Shown here: positions 37,839-52,462 of the stretch, one piece after another | How positions within the stretch are numbered: the stretch's first letter is position 1 | Layout of the letters: every line of letters starts with the position of its first letter | Assembly: GCA_949825025.1 (NCBI GenBank) | Contig: OX463782.1 | Location: 27,382,759-27,446,758 of the forward strand | From: Siphlonurus alternatus | Lineage: Eukaryota > Arthropoda > Insecta > Ephemeroptera > Siphlonuridae | DNA: 64,000 nucleotides | Reading direction: 5' to 3' | Position numbers and translations under genes: made by a program | The notes under the pieces: model-generated | Database searches by the model: none | Seen by the model: the letters and a program-made list of their open reading frames with translations, nothing else | What the model was told of the DNA's origin: nothing

Positions 37839-37991
37839 GGGTGCGATTCACGAAGCAGTTAGCCAGGTTTCTAACCACGTTTAACTTAACCACGTTTAAC
37901 TATACCTGTTTTACGTGTTAAACACCTTAGTTAAACGTGGTTAAGCTAAACGTGGTTAAAAACCTGGCTAACTGCTTCGTGAATCGCGCCC
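37839..37991. mobile_element. Foldback MITE, GGGCGCG family (copy 5)
   Basis: GGGTGCGATTCACGAAGCAG and CTGCTTCGTGAATCGCGCCC enclose nearly full arms. ATT is duplicated on both sides (37836-37838, 37992-37994). Only a few substitutions separate the arms. Confidence 0.85.
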
Positions 37992-38011
37992 ATTTTTTAC
38001 CAATATTAAGT

Positions 38012-38203
38012 TAACTTTTTTTTTTGCAAGAATACACCTCTATAAGCTAGGAGCACGAGGCGGGATAATGGCTAGGGATAAGGGAGGAAAAGAATGGTGG
38101 CCACAGCCTGTTACACGTCCCAGCACTTGCTGAGATTGGACTGAGGGAACCGTGGAAAACCTCATTCAGGACGGACACCTCTACTTTTTTATCAAAAAGA
38201 CCA
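38012..38203 (-). mobile_element. SINE 3' fragment with the CTGAGG...CCTCAG core
   Basis: On the minus strand: GTGTCCGTCCTGAATGAGG, then TTTTCCACGGTTCCCTCAGT, AGCAAGTGCTGGGACG, AGGCTGTGGCCACC and AGAGGTGTATTCTTGC, followed by an A run (the T run on the plus strand near 38015-38024). The same order occurs on the plus strand at 60489-60680, so both are copies of one SINE, both 5'-truncated or with a different head. Confidence 0.7.
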
Positions 38204-38896
38204 AAGATGTGATGTCCTGTGGCCAATTATTAAAAAAGTAACAATGAAAGTTGTTACTATAAAGTATTGTGTGACAGTAGCTAATAATAAACATAAAATT
38301 TTGCTTAAATTTGTAAATGCTAATTGTAATATAATACGTACTAAATACCAAAGAACAAAAACTAAAGGACTATAATTTTAAGGCAAAAATTTGTAAGTAT
38401 TCATATCAAACAAAGTTTTAATTCTAATTAGTTAAGAGTGACAATATATAATTTGCAGTAATTAATTTTAATTTTGTATTTTGTGATATTTAAAAACATT
38501 ACTAATTGAAATAATTAAACCCTACTTAAAAGACCAGCTACATTTTGCTGTAGACCCACTTCCCCTTTACTATGTGCGAGGGTAAAATAATCCTTCATTT
38601 TGGACTCGTTTCTGGCTAATTTTGCCCCCTATGCAATCACCGTACTTAAAATAAAATGACCAGTTCTCTTTGACCAAGCACACCTTTTATAGCCTTCATA
38701 TTAAATTGGTCATCAAAACATAGTTATTAAAATAGAACACTCTTCAAACAGTGTCCGTCAACATGCCCTGGAGCTTTGAAACCAATTCCATACTCATGTT
38801 TGCATTCATATGAGAGTGTAGTAATAGTGACATAGCTGCAATTAAGGAGTTTTGTAAATTGAATTATACATGTATAATTATATAGACTTGGTCTTG
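38204..38896. other. AT-rich spacer
   Basis: No supportable gene or element. The minus-strand frame at 38727-38951 is unremarkable and runs into the next MITE. Confidence 0.45.
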
Positions 38897-38898
38897 TA

Positions 38899-39223
38899 CA
38901 ACGGAGTATCGAAATCAAATTTTTTTTTGCAGAAATGGATAGAGGGTGCAAAAATATGCTACTCTGAATTTTTTTCAGATTTTTCTTGGACCGGGAAGTA
39001 TTTTTACAAAATTATTGAAAGTCCATTTTGATTACGTCACGAGGCGCCTCTCCTTAAGAAAAGGATAGGACATTAACGCCCGTGACGTCATAAAGTGGAC
39101 ATTCAATAATTTTTTAAAAATTGTTCTCGGTCTCAGAAAAATATGAAAAAAAATCAGAGTAGCATATTTTTGCACCCTCTATCCATTTCTGCAATAAAAA
39201 ATTTTGAGTCGGTACTCCACTGC
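38899..39223. mobile_element. Foldback MITE, CAATGGAGTATC family (copy 2)
   Basis: CAACGGAGTATCGAAATCAA at the left pairs with TTTTGAGTCGGTACTCCACTG at the right. Shared inner words are AGAAATGGATAGAGGGTGCA and CACGAGGCGCC. It is the most diverged of the four copies (ACTCTGAATTT instead of ACCCTGATTT). Confidence 0.8.
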
Positions 39224-39913
39224 AAGGAATTTTAGGGACTAAAATTGATCACTTATTTGTTAATGAAAAATTTATTTATAATTCATGCTACTTATAAATA
39301 ACATTGTCTTACATATATAAACAGAGATATATTTTTATTCTGTGGTATTATCTTCTGTATATTTTGAAATTAAATTGATACTTAAGGTAAAGAAGATAAG
39401 CATTAAATTTATATAGTTCAACTTGACATAGTACACAAATACAAAGTTTGAATTGAAAGCAATAAAACTTATTCAATCTATACCAGAGTGGTGAGAGCAA
39501 ATCCTCAACTGAATTTGCATGCATAAACCAGGCACTGTATTTGCATCCTTCAGTCAATATAATAAAACGTCTATATATTCAGGATGCAATTTAATATGTG
39601 CACTTACTTCAATTAATTTCATCAACATCAAAATGTTTCAAACTTGGTTAAAGGCTATATAGTTTTATAAAACTTCAAATGGAGACTTATGATGGTTTAA
39701 ACAGTTTAAAGTGTTTGCACTCGAAAAAAAAAATCTACACATTTATAAGGCAATATGTTAAAAAATACAAGCAGTTATATATATATATCTCTTACAGATC
39801 TTACAATTAAAAGCATTTAAGTTAAGTTAAAATAAATTAGAATTCAACTTAAATATTTTGATGAAAATAATTTATGTACTAAAAACAATTGCCAAATATT
39901 TTGCAACGTTTGG

Positions 39914-40035
39914 GAGTTGCTTAGTTTCAAAACCGGCAATATGCATTTTCAACTTAGATCAAAAACCCAATTTTTTTACCAGGAAATTAACCCTTACTGA
40001 AAATGCATATTGCCAGTTTTGAAACTAGGCAACTC
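39914..40035. repeat. 122 bp hairpin with a 38 bp stem
   Basis: GAGTTGCTTAGTTTC...GCATTTTCA (39914-39951) pairs with TGAAAATGC...GAAACTAGGCAACTC (39998-40035). There are only two mismatches over 38 pairs and a loop of about 46 bases. It could be a small foldback element or a small-RNA precursor. No second copy was noticed in the window. Confidence 0.75.
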
Positions 40036-43019
<2,984 letters not shown>

Positions 43020-43490
43020 TATGAAAGCAGGCAGGAACAGGAGACAGCTTTTAACAATAGGATGAGAAGTTACCATGAATTGTTGTGTGCTACTGGAAAA
43101 GTTTTTAAAGCGTTGTGATGGTGGTGGTGTAGTGCTGGAATTGTGGGGTGTATATAACCAAGTAGAATGAGGGTGAAGTAGGAGAAGGGGGTGGCCTTTG
43201 CCATTTCACTTGTTTTGTTAAGATTTTTTTCAAAGGGAAAGTATGAATAAAGGAGCACGGTAGTAGTGGAAGGAGGAGGAGGCACCGGGATGAGGGTAAT
43301 GAATTAAGGAGTTGCAAACTCTAAAGCGCTTTAGCTTTTCTTCTTGGCATTCATAGCATGGTAGAGAGGGGGGAGGAAGCTCTGTGGTTGCCGATGACGC
43401 ATTGTCTTCATTAACCACCAAGCACACGCTGCCTGCTGCCTCAAAACAACAACAAAACAAATTCCATTGTTGAAGGTACTGGCAATGAAT
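43020..43490. promoter_or_regulatory. GC-richer island, purine-rich on the plus strand
   Basis: About 470 bases with G-rich plus-strand words (GGTGGTGGTG near 43120, GGAAGGAGGAGGAGGCACC near 43270). Stop-poor composition produces four overlapping minus-strand frames of 70-102 codons in different registers, none with a recognised domain. A regulatory or exonic role is possible but unproven. Confidence 0.22.
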
Positions 43491-45690
43491 ATCCATATTT
43501 TATGATTTATATGAAAATCACCTAGCCGATATATAATTATTTTCTTCAAAATATATAATATATATATATGTATAATATATTTTTCAGAGAGAAAATTTCT
43601 TTTATTTCCAGCATGATGGCATCGTCTAATCAAACACATGCATATAAATAATTGTATAATCAGCAGTTATAAATAGATACGTTTTTTTTCCTAATTCCCA
43701 TTTTTTTTAGACGATGTTAAATAGGCAAATAGTTGGGCATCAGAACAAAACAGGTTGCATAAGAAGTAGGGGCAAAATGGCGTCGTTTAATGAAGTTGTG
43801 TAATTAGCTTCATAATTTGTTACATGAAATCTAATAAATAAATAGAATTGATTTGATGGTTTCATTCAAAACAATCCAAATATAAAATGTGTAAAAAAAT
43901 TTCACTATTTAAAAAAAAAATGTTGTTTTGTTTTCATACAATATCACATAAACAAAATCACTTATATTTATAACCGTCTTAGAGTTGACAACTTTATCAC
44001 TTAGATTCTACATTTCAATTTCATTCTATATAAGGGGCAATACAATAGGCAAAAGTTTTCTTCACAGGGTTGCTCAAAGAGTTGACTAAAGAGCCAGAGG
44101 CTAACATTGTGGAACAAGTGCAATACATGGCCTGTTCTTCCAATCGCTTCAAGCGACAAAACTCTCTGTCTACATCACTTTCTCTAAACGCCAGCACCGA
44201 TTCTCTAGAGTTCTCAAACAAGAATCGTGGCTAAATTTACGCATTGCAACAAGAACAAAAGTTAAACTTCTATGTACCCAAAACAAGTTTTTTTTTTAAC
44301 AAAATTTTACATAATAAAATATTGTTATATAGCTATGAAATATTATTAAATAAAAAAAAATCAGTGAAGTGAAAAAATAACAACAAAAAGATCAACACGT
44401 TACAACAATTTTACATGCTTTTTTTTCTGTTTTAGATTGTAAAATATTTTATACCTTACAAGCTTACTGCATACACAAGCAATTTTTACATCGAAGGAAA
44501 AAAAAAAAATATATATAAGAAAAAAGAAAAGAAATCTTGTTTTTACATTGGAAGTAAATAGAAAAGGATATAGCTTAGAATATAAAATTGCTGAGTTTTA
44601 TATTTACTGTAACCATAACTTTTATATGGTTTGAATTCACTTTGTGCCGGTCTATTTCAAATGCGAGAAAGCAACACCAGTAGTAGTAACATATACTATA
44701 GGTAGGAAGGTTGAGCTCTTATTAAAGTCTTAAAAATGTTTATGGCTTTAGGAGGTGTGACTAGCCTGCTAGAGAGAGAGCGAGAAAGGGGGGTAGGGGA
44801 CGTAACAGTTCTGCACCTGTTGGCCCACGCCTACCAACGAGAAGGGTGGTTCTCAAACCAGACCTGATTATACCTGGACCGTATAACTGTCACCAATCAA
44901 GCTAACGAGCTAACAGATTAAATTATTACTAACATAGCCAGATGTTTATATACTTCAATGGAAAATCATAATTAAGATATTATCACATGAGTTTTTTTAA
45001 TTGTAACTAGAATAATTATCATATGGATTTGAAACATTTTTACTATCGTGCTCAATTCTTGTACGCTTTATTTCTTTGTATTAAAAACTCTACTTTTAAA
45101 ATTAAATTATTATCTAAGTAAACAGAGTTGTGTGTACGTTTTGCTTTATTTTGTTGTAGTAAATATATTCACTTGGCTTGAAGTGCTCAACCTATATAGT
45201 GTCTGCAATTAATAAATTGTTATTAAAGTGTGCAAATAACTTCTCTAATTAAGACAGTACTTGCTATAAATAATATTCAAAGTAGAATTCTGCACACAGT
45301 GACATCTCGGAAACAAGAAAATTCTTCTTCAATATCATATAGTGATATTATTCAACATCACTTTGCTTTGTATTATAATCAAGTATTAAATTGATATTAA
45401 ATTCCTTGAACAATTAAATTGTAAGCATTTATTAATTATATTGCCTTTATATGAGTTCACAAAATAATAATTTAGTTCACATAATAATTAACAATAAGTT
45501 TATATAATATTTATTTTGTAGTTTTTGTTAGAAAGTAGAGAGTAAAATGTAATATTAAAATGCACAATTTTAAGACAACGTATTGTTATATAGTTTTAAA
45601 GGGAGTAAAATCTTACTGTTCCAAATTTAAAGTGTTATAAATGTAATAAAAAATTTTTACTTCTTAATGAAAAAGGCAATAAGATAGAGA
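43491..45690. other. AT-rich spacer with weak GC-richer patches
   Basis: Patches at 44040-44230 (a 66-codon minus-strand frame of ordinary composition, unrecognised) and 44740-44910 stand out slightly. No splice-site pair, repeat ends or RNA gene are supportable. Confidence 0.4.
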
Positions 45691-46149
45691 TAGTCAGGGG
45701 AATAAGAGGAAAAATCGCGCGTTTAGTGAAGAAAGCGTGAATTTTTTTTTTGTGGTAGAGTTCACCCCAAAGATAAATTTTTTTGGCGGAGACAAACGAA
45801 AATGACCTTGGTTCGACCCCCCGTGACCTTTGACCTCGCGCATCTTAATTATTTTTTTCTGGCTATTCTATTAAAGTTAGAGAAATAATTTTAATTGCAA
45901 ATTATTGGTATTGATAAAGCAATGATGACAAAAAAAAATGAGCATCTTAAACCAATTAATTTCAAAATGGCGGCTAATTAACTTAATTAAATCATGAAAT
46001 CTTGGATATTTTTAGTGAATTTCTCATAAAACCTGGCATTTATAATGAAAATAAACCTCAGTTAACACGAACAGACATTTATGAACGCAATATTAAATTA
46101 ATAGAGTCATTAAATGCATATAATTAGGCAAATCATTGATTTAATTAAG

Positions 46150-46556
46150 TAAATTTGATCATCTAAGTGTTATGTGAACTATATATAGTGCAACAAGAAA
46201 CATTGTGCATCAAGCAATGTAGTGAATCAAGAAATTATACGTGAATTATATTTATGTGAAAGGAATTTTGAAACTTTTTTTTTTTTTTTTCTCTTATATA
46301 AAAAAATATTGTGAAAATTAAAAAAAAAAATGTTAATAATGAACATAATCATGTTATTAGTGTATTTTTATTCACGAATATTTTATATACCTGTGTATGT
46401 TATTTTTAAACATCTATGTACTATGTATTTTTTTTTTTAAGTGCTATGTTAATTAGAATTAAGTATCTGTTATGTATAATCTATGTAACAACTATGACGT
46501 GATCTATGCTGTAAAGCCAACGATCGAAATAAAAATTTGAATTTGAATTTGAATTT
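46150..46556 (+). mobile_element. 5'-truncated non-LTR retrotransposon inserted in the left inverted repeat
   Basis: The right inverted repeat reads continuously across ACTTAATTAAATC/ACCAAGTAAC, whereas the left one is interrupted here by about 407 bases. The insert ends with TGTAAAGCCAACGATCGAAATAAA and then (TTTGAA)n repeats (46536-46556). A short microsatellite-like 3' tail is typical of several insect LINE clades. A short A-rich microduplication flanks it. No open frame remains, so it is mostly 3' UTR. Confidence 0.6.
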
Positions 46557-47584
46557 AAAACCAAGTAACATTTTTTAGTCAATATTGCAACATACTATCG
46601 TTATAGTTAGATTTTCCACTGCAGTTGTGATTATTTAGTCAACTTAAGTTAATGTCTGTTGCATAAAGATTGAGACTACCTATTTTCAAGTTGATGACGT
46701 CAGCAAATACAAAATGGCGACCAAAATATAGTGAGATATTTGTTGTCTGAGGCAAAGTCATGATAATAAATATTATTATTGTTAGTAATTAGCCTGTTTT
46801 ACTATGATTTTTTTTTTCAGTTGTATATTTTTTTATGAATTAGCTCCTTTTGAACTCAATTCTTGATTAAGGATGAATCTCAGTAGGTTGATATCTCGCA
46901 ATCGTACCGCCTGAATGCAACAAAACTTGCAGAGGAGTTAGAACTCACCATCAATAGGTGGCATACAAATTTTGAAGCGAATCTGTCTTATCAGTTTTGT
47001 GAAAACTGAGGTAGAAGTTTAACATTGGCCTTATGGACGGAAACCGGAAATGGAGCTGTTGTAAGAAAACTGTCAGACTGAATTTGCTCAAACCATAAGC
47101 GATTAAGTTTTAGAACATTATCGGTTTTTTAAAATTTATTTCATTCAATTCGTTTGCAGGGAAATATTCTTTGATTCCGAAGTAACTGAGATTAATCGTT
47201 AATATTCAATTTTCACTCGACGTGTGGAACAAAAAATCGTAAAAATAATTGCAGAAGTAGATACATATTTTTAATTGAACAATATTGATATAATATTTAC
47301 AAATATTTATAAATTACTATTTTATGCAAACAATGTCAATTTATATAATTTGAAACGTATTAATCACAATTTAAAAAAATTATACATTCCAATTTGAAAC
47401 TCCCTATTTTTATTGACAAATTATTTACACCTCTAAATAAAATTATACAATTTCTATTTTGTGTTATATGTATTACCACTATTACCCAATAAAAAATCAT
47501 TACTAATATTAAATATTTATGTATAATTATAATATTATACAGTCATACTAATATTAATTTATAAAAATATAACAATGAAATGAA

Positions 47585-48310
47585 TTATTCTACATTTTTA
47601 CATCCTTCACAAGCACAGAATTTGCTGCATTTCAAGGACATTGAAAGGCAGGAACACTTTTTCGTGTTGCATCCCTTTTTAAAACCACATTTTATAAACT
47701 CAATGAGTGTGTCTTGAGCTAGTACAATGGAAAGGTCTTCTATTTTGGTTCCCAAAGAGAACCCTTACTACACCAACCCCAGCTGTTCAGGTCTGGTAGC
47801 ACTGGTTGCGTTTCAAGACACTGACCCCAGACGTGTCCCCCCCTTGAACTGCACGTCTAGTGTGTTGCATCAATGCATCCTGGGTAGGTGGAAGGTTCTC
47901 CAGTAACTTTATATCTCGTCGTATGAAAAGTTCCTCTAGCAACATTTTCGGGACATACTTCAATCTGTTCTTTGCAATTTTTTTTTTGTGCAACTAAATA
48001 TTTACTATTATCATTATAGAGCAGAAAGTGACAATTTTTATGCCACACTGCATTGTGAGATAACGTGACTGTGCAATACCAAGTCCTTCGTCTATGCGAG
48101 AATAAGTTGATTTAAATTCTTTAGGTAATTGATTAATAGCTGCAATTCTATTTTCATTGTCCTCAAATTTGAATATGTTTTCTCAGCATCAGAACGATTA
48201 GATTTTGCTGGACAGCGAAGTTCAATGCGTGAGTTCTGGCGTTGACAAATAATGCATAAATCCCAATTTATCTGGCAGTCAGTAGTCAAATCGTGTTTTC
48301 GTTTCAACAT
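47585..48310 (-). pseudogene. Remnant of a transposon protein with zinc-knuckle-like start and TSO1/tesmin-like CXC tail
   Basis: Several minus-strand frames together outline one protein broken by frameshifts. The first (48310-48092) begins MLKRKHDLTT and holds WDLCIICQ and ELRCPAKS, a small Cys cluster. The next (48048 downward) begins with WHKNCHF and a Lys-rich helix. The next register (to 47787) carries LPPTQDALMQHTRRA. The last (to the stop at 47585-47587) has PVLPDLNSWGW and ends with a dense Cys tail spaced CxxxKGCxTKKCSC...CSKFCACEGC. The order C-x2-C cluster, WHK, LPPT..H..RA, WGW, CXC tail is one I associate with uncharacterised proteins spread by transposons in arthropods, cnidarians and molluscs. 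That is from memory and not checked. At about 240 codons it is far shorter than those proteins and lacks a visible catalytic core. One frameshift probably lies at the T9 run near 47980. Confidence 0.55.
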
Positions 48311-49893
48311 TTTCTCGCATTAATACCTACAGTTAAAATGTTGTGTTAAAATTTTTGTTTAGTATAAACTACAGTATAAAGGCAAATACTCTATTTATAT
48401 AGCTATAATAATAATTGACGTAATTAAAAAATGGAAATAATATAATACATATTACTATTTTTTAATACTTTCTACCATAAAAATAATAAAATATTATATA
48501 TAATAACTCCACTGACAGCAAGTTGTTTATTATACAAGATTTGAACATGATATAATATAAATAAATTAAATTAGATATCACACTTACGGTGCAGTTCTCA
48601 TAAGAAGAGTGAATTCCTGCATGCATATCAGCTATCGAATGATGGGTAAATGGTAAATCACTAGTTAATACGCATGATAATTTTTACGTGCTCACAGTAA
48701 TAACATGCTGATTGAAATAAAAATAGCAACAGTCTCATATTTTAACGACGCATTTTTAAATATATTTATTTAAGTTAAGTGACCAATGAAAGGATGACAA
48801 TATATATACCCTTTTGCAGGCTACTAAAGTAAAATCTTTTCAACTGTGTAAATGAGGTGGCAGGTGCATTATTTGCTAGTCATTAGACAAAACATTGAGG
48901 TAGGCGGGTGTGCGCAAATCATAAACTCAAAAGGTATATATGAAGAAGCAAGTATACTGTTCAAAAAAAAAAAAAATGCAGGTCACAAAAGCAACAGATC
49001 ACATGACGTATCGTCAACCATAAACAATTATATTATTATTTGCATAATGTGACGAGAGAAAACAAAAAATGTACCAAGAATATTCTATAAATATACTATA
49101 TAATAATGTGAATAAATTAAATATAAATATAATTAATATGTTATATATGTAAATACAATAAAAGAATGCGTATATTTGGTCGCCATTTTGTATTTGCTGA
49201 CGTCATCAACTTGAAAATAGGTAGTCTCAATCTTTATGCAACAGACATTAACTTAAGTTGACTAAGTCATCACAACTGCAGTGGAAAATCCAACCATTAC
49301 GATAGTATTGCAATATTGACTAAAAAATGTTACTTGGTTTTACTTAATTAAATCAATGATTTGCCTAATTATATGCATTTAATGACTCTATTAATTTAAT
49401 ATTGCGTTCATAAATGTCTGTTCGTGTTAACTGAGGTTTATTTTCATTATAAATGCCAGGTTTTATGAGAAATTCACTAAAAATATCCAAGATTTCATGA
49501 TTTAATTAAGTTAATTAGCCGCCATTTTGAAATTAATTGGTTTAAGATGCTCATTTTTTTTTGTCATCATTGCTTTATCAATACCAATAATTTGCAATTA
49601 AAATTATTTCTCTAACGTTAATAGAATAGCCAGAAAAAAATAATTAAGATGCGCCAGGTCAAAGGTCACGGGGGGTCGAACCAAGGTCATTTTCGTTTGT
49701 CTCCGCCAAAAAAATTGATCTTTGGGGTGAACTCTACCACCAAAAAAAAAATCACGCTTTCTTCACTAAACGCGCGATTTCGTCAATTTTTTCCTCTTAT
49801 TCCCCTGACTAAGACTAAATTTTAAGCATTTATTTTTTTATTTTACGTAAAAGATTTCATTTTAAGCAATTTCATTAAAGCTGTAGAAATATT

Positions 49894-50045
49894 GGCGCGA
49901 TTCACGAATCAGTTAGCCAGGTTTCTAAACACGTTTAGCTTATCCACGTTTAACTAGGTGATTTAATGCATAAAACAGGTATTGTTAAACGTGTTTAAGC
50001 TAAACGTGGGTAGAAATCTGGATAACTGATTCGTGAATCACACCC
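49894..50045. mobile_element. Foldback MITE, GGGCGCG family (copy 6)
   Basis: GGCGCGATTCACGAATCAG and CTGATTCGTGAATCACACCC enclose arms with TTAGCCAGGTTTCTAAACACG. ATT is duplicated on both sides (49891-49893, 50046-50048). The GCAG-to-TCAG change is present in both arms, so it predates insertion or reflects a subfamily. It lies 82 bases outside the long-terminal-repeat element. Confidence 0.8.
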
Positions 50046-50269
50046 ATTAATTCAAAGTGTTTTGAAAATTTTCCCTATTTAGTCAAAAAGGTTAATATTC
50101 TGAATTTCTAAGTACTTGATACTTTATTATGAAATTATAGTTATAAATATAGCTTCAGATTTGATGCTAGTACCTTCTATCAGTAAATTTATATGTCTAA
50201 CAGTAATCCCACTTTTTTTTTATTCTATTTGAGAAAGTTGGAAAAAAGTGATATTTTTCTGGTGGAAAG

Positions 50270-50460
50270 AATGTTTTAGCTGCACTTGGAGGTCCGGGTT
50301 CGCGCCTTGTCGTACATCACTAGGACGTGGTCCACTGAGGCAGCAGGTTAGGAGAGGGGGTGATTGATCGGGAAGGGGGCGGGGGTGTCTTCATCACCAG
50401 GTGCTCACCAAGGCGCTCGCAGCGACACAACACAAATACGGAGAAACAAGGAACCAAGGA
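50270..50460. promoter_or_regulatory. GC-rich island, possible cis-regulatory element
   Basis: About 190 bases with GGTCCGGGTTCGCGCC, GGGAAGGGGGCGGGGGTG and CACCAGGTGCTCACC (an E-box CAGGTG inside a near palindrome). The GGGTTCGCGCC resembles a tRNA B box, but no tRNA fold is evident. Function is inferred from composition. Confidence 0.22.
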
Positions 50461-51244
50461 TTTCATATTAATTTAAACTTGTGATTTTTGTTTTTATATT
50501 AACATACCAATAAAAAACTTATACCTTAACTTAAGTTTTGAAGTAATAAGTATCAATAAATATTATTATGGCACTGGAAAATATTATAATTATCATGTAT
50601 GTTGCACAGGTAAAATTGAAATCCTATAGATCAAAGGCCATATCGTATTCACTATATAGCAATGATGGTAAAAATAATATATAATATACAGAAATATAAG
50701 TTAATTAATTTGATTTCAATGTGATTTCAAAATTTAATTCAAGTAAAATGCTTTGCCAATCTAAACTAATTTAAGAAGAGAGATTCTTTAATTGCTATAC
50801 CTTGATTTATAAAACTTATATAAGAACTGATTTTTTACCCTCGTTAAAAAACGAGCGATGATGAAAAATAAAATTTCATCTTCTAAATGAGAGGGTTATA
50901 CTTCAATGGATGAAAACAAAATTTCAAGCTTTTTCTTGTTAATTAGTTTACAAAATAAAAAATTAAATACAATCAAAATTCTAAATTTTAAATCAAAATG
51001 TAAATTACTTTTTTAAAATTCACCCCTTAAGAAAATTTTATTAATTTTAATTCAACCTTTTCTAAAGAAATTATCAATTTTTTACATTACGAATACAAAA
51101 TTTTATTAATATTACACACAAGTATAACTTTATCAAATAACAATTTATCACATGATGATATATTAATTTACTATTATATTTTAACTATTGTGTATGGACA
51201 TAACACAAGCGTTATGTTGAGGTTGGTTAATTAATAATATTCAG
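50461..51244. other. AT-rich spacer
   Basis: AT-rich with no supportable element. Confidence 0.5.
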
Positions 51245-51475
51245 CTAATGAACACTTTACCAGGGAACCGCAGGCCTTTAGGCTTCTATTTTTCTTCTAC
51301 TCAGTGCGTGCCCTTGACTTCCATCCCTCCTTCCATACACGGATGCCTTAGGGGTGGACAGGGGGGAGGAATCACCGAGACAGGCCACCGCTGCAACCGA
51401 GAAGGCCTGATAGGACAAGAGATCGTTCCGCTACTTTGACTTCTCTCGTCGTGCCTTCAGGCCAATCGAATCTCA
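51245..51475. promoter_or_regulatory. GC-rich island, possible cis-regulatory element or exon
   Basis: About 230 bases of high G+C. A 63-codon plus-strand frame (51248-51439) has normal amino-acid variety (Gly/Pro/Thr/Arg) but no recognised motif or splice boundaries. GGGGTGGACAGGGGGGAGG lies near 51350. Confidence 0.22.
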
Positions 51476-51621
51476 TGATATAATAAAAGTTTCATATAGG
51501 TACAACTGAAAGAAAATGACAAACAATAAGCCTATGTCATAATATTGACCTCATAAAGCATCAACAGATAATAAATCTTCTCGCTAGCCTGACACGTGTA
51601 TGTACTTTAGACAGTATTAAA

Positions 51622-51794
51622 GGTGCATTTCCATGGAGCGATGTCGAGCGAGATGAGAAAAGCGCACTTGATTCAATCTCGTATGGCGGCCATGTTGGCA
51701 ATAAAATCACTCCCCGCTAGGCGAGGAAATTTCGAATCTCTGATTGGCTGCGGCGCGTGATTTTCTCGTTTTCCCCGCTCCATGGAAATGCACC
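51622..51794. mobile_element. GC-rich MITE with GGTGCATTTCCATGGAGCG termini
   Basis: GGTGCATTTCCATGGAGCG at the left is repeated inverted as CGCTCCATGGAAATGCACC at the right, a 19-base perfect terminal repeat. Inside are CGAGCGAGATGAG, GGCGGCCATGTTGGC and TGATTGGCTGCGGCG. Length is 173 bases. Flanks (ATTAAA and CAAGAA) give no clean duplication. It is the only copy in the window. Confidence 0.75.
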
Positions 51795-52138
51795 CAAGAA
51801 GAAGAAGTAAATTTTCCGTCCATTCTTGTCTTGATAGCGTCAGTTCTAAAACAAGATGATTTCTTTGTTTTTTTAACTAAACATTATCAATATGCTAAAT
51901 GCATAGTTCTGTTATATCTCTAGAGAATTTATCTGATGGTCGTGGTATGTATTATTCGAATAATACATCGAAAGTGTAATAAAATATACAGTCACCTATT
52001 GACGAATAAAATTTTCCATTAATTAACTTGACTTTGAGAAGATTATATAATTTGTCACTGATGGATGTTAAAATTTATTATTAAATTAAATTAATTTCAA
52101 TTTAAAAACAAAATCATTTGTTTAAAAATGAAGTAAAA

Positions 52139-52462
52139 CAATGGAGTATTGTCCTCAATTTTTTTTATTGCAGAAATGGATAGAGGGTGAAAAGTTATGC
52201 TACCCTGATTTTTTTCCGATTTTTTAGAGCCCGGGAAGTATTTTTAAAAAAATATTGAAAGTCCTATTTGTGATGTCACGTGGCGTCAAGTCCTATCTTT
52301 TTCTTAAAGAGCGGCGTCTCGTGACGTCACAAAAAATGAACTTTCAATCATTTTTTAAAAATAGTTCTCGGGCTCTAAAAAATCTGAAAAAAATCAGGGT
52401 AGCATAACTTTGCACCTTCTATCCATTTCTGCAATAAAAAAAATTGAGGTCAATACTCCATT
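52139..52462. mobile_element. Foldback MITE, CAATGGAGTATC family (copy 3)
   Basis: CAATGGAGTATTGTCCTCAA pairs with TTGAGGTCAATACTCCATTT. Inner words AGAAATGGATAGAGGGTG, GTGATGTCACGTGGCG and CTCGTGACGTCAC are shared with the other copies. Confidence 0.85.

Larger units (their letters stand above)
45691..49811 (-). mobile_element. DNA transposon with ~0.6 kb terminal inverted repeats and a decayed CXC-tail gene
   Basis: The left terminus TAGTCAGGGGAATAAGAGG and the right terminus CCTCTTATTCCCCTGACTA are inverted copies. The similarity continues inward for about 620 bases on each side: 45691-46148 plus 46557-46724 at the left, 49177-49811 at the right. The left arm is split by a retrotransposon insertion. 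Strongly conserved words include TTGGCGGAGACAAACGAAAA, AAAATGGCGGC and TTTTGTATTTGCTGACGTCA. The spacer (46725-49176) holds the remains of one minus-strand gene (47585-48310). Without the insertion the element would be about 3.7 kb. No exact target duplication could be read, so the superfamily is left open. Confidence 0.75.

Noticed and set aside
43070..43639. Overlapping minus-strand frames, one with a HHHHH run
   Set aside because: Four registers are open together because the plus strand is purine-rich and stop-poor. No register has a domain or splice pair.
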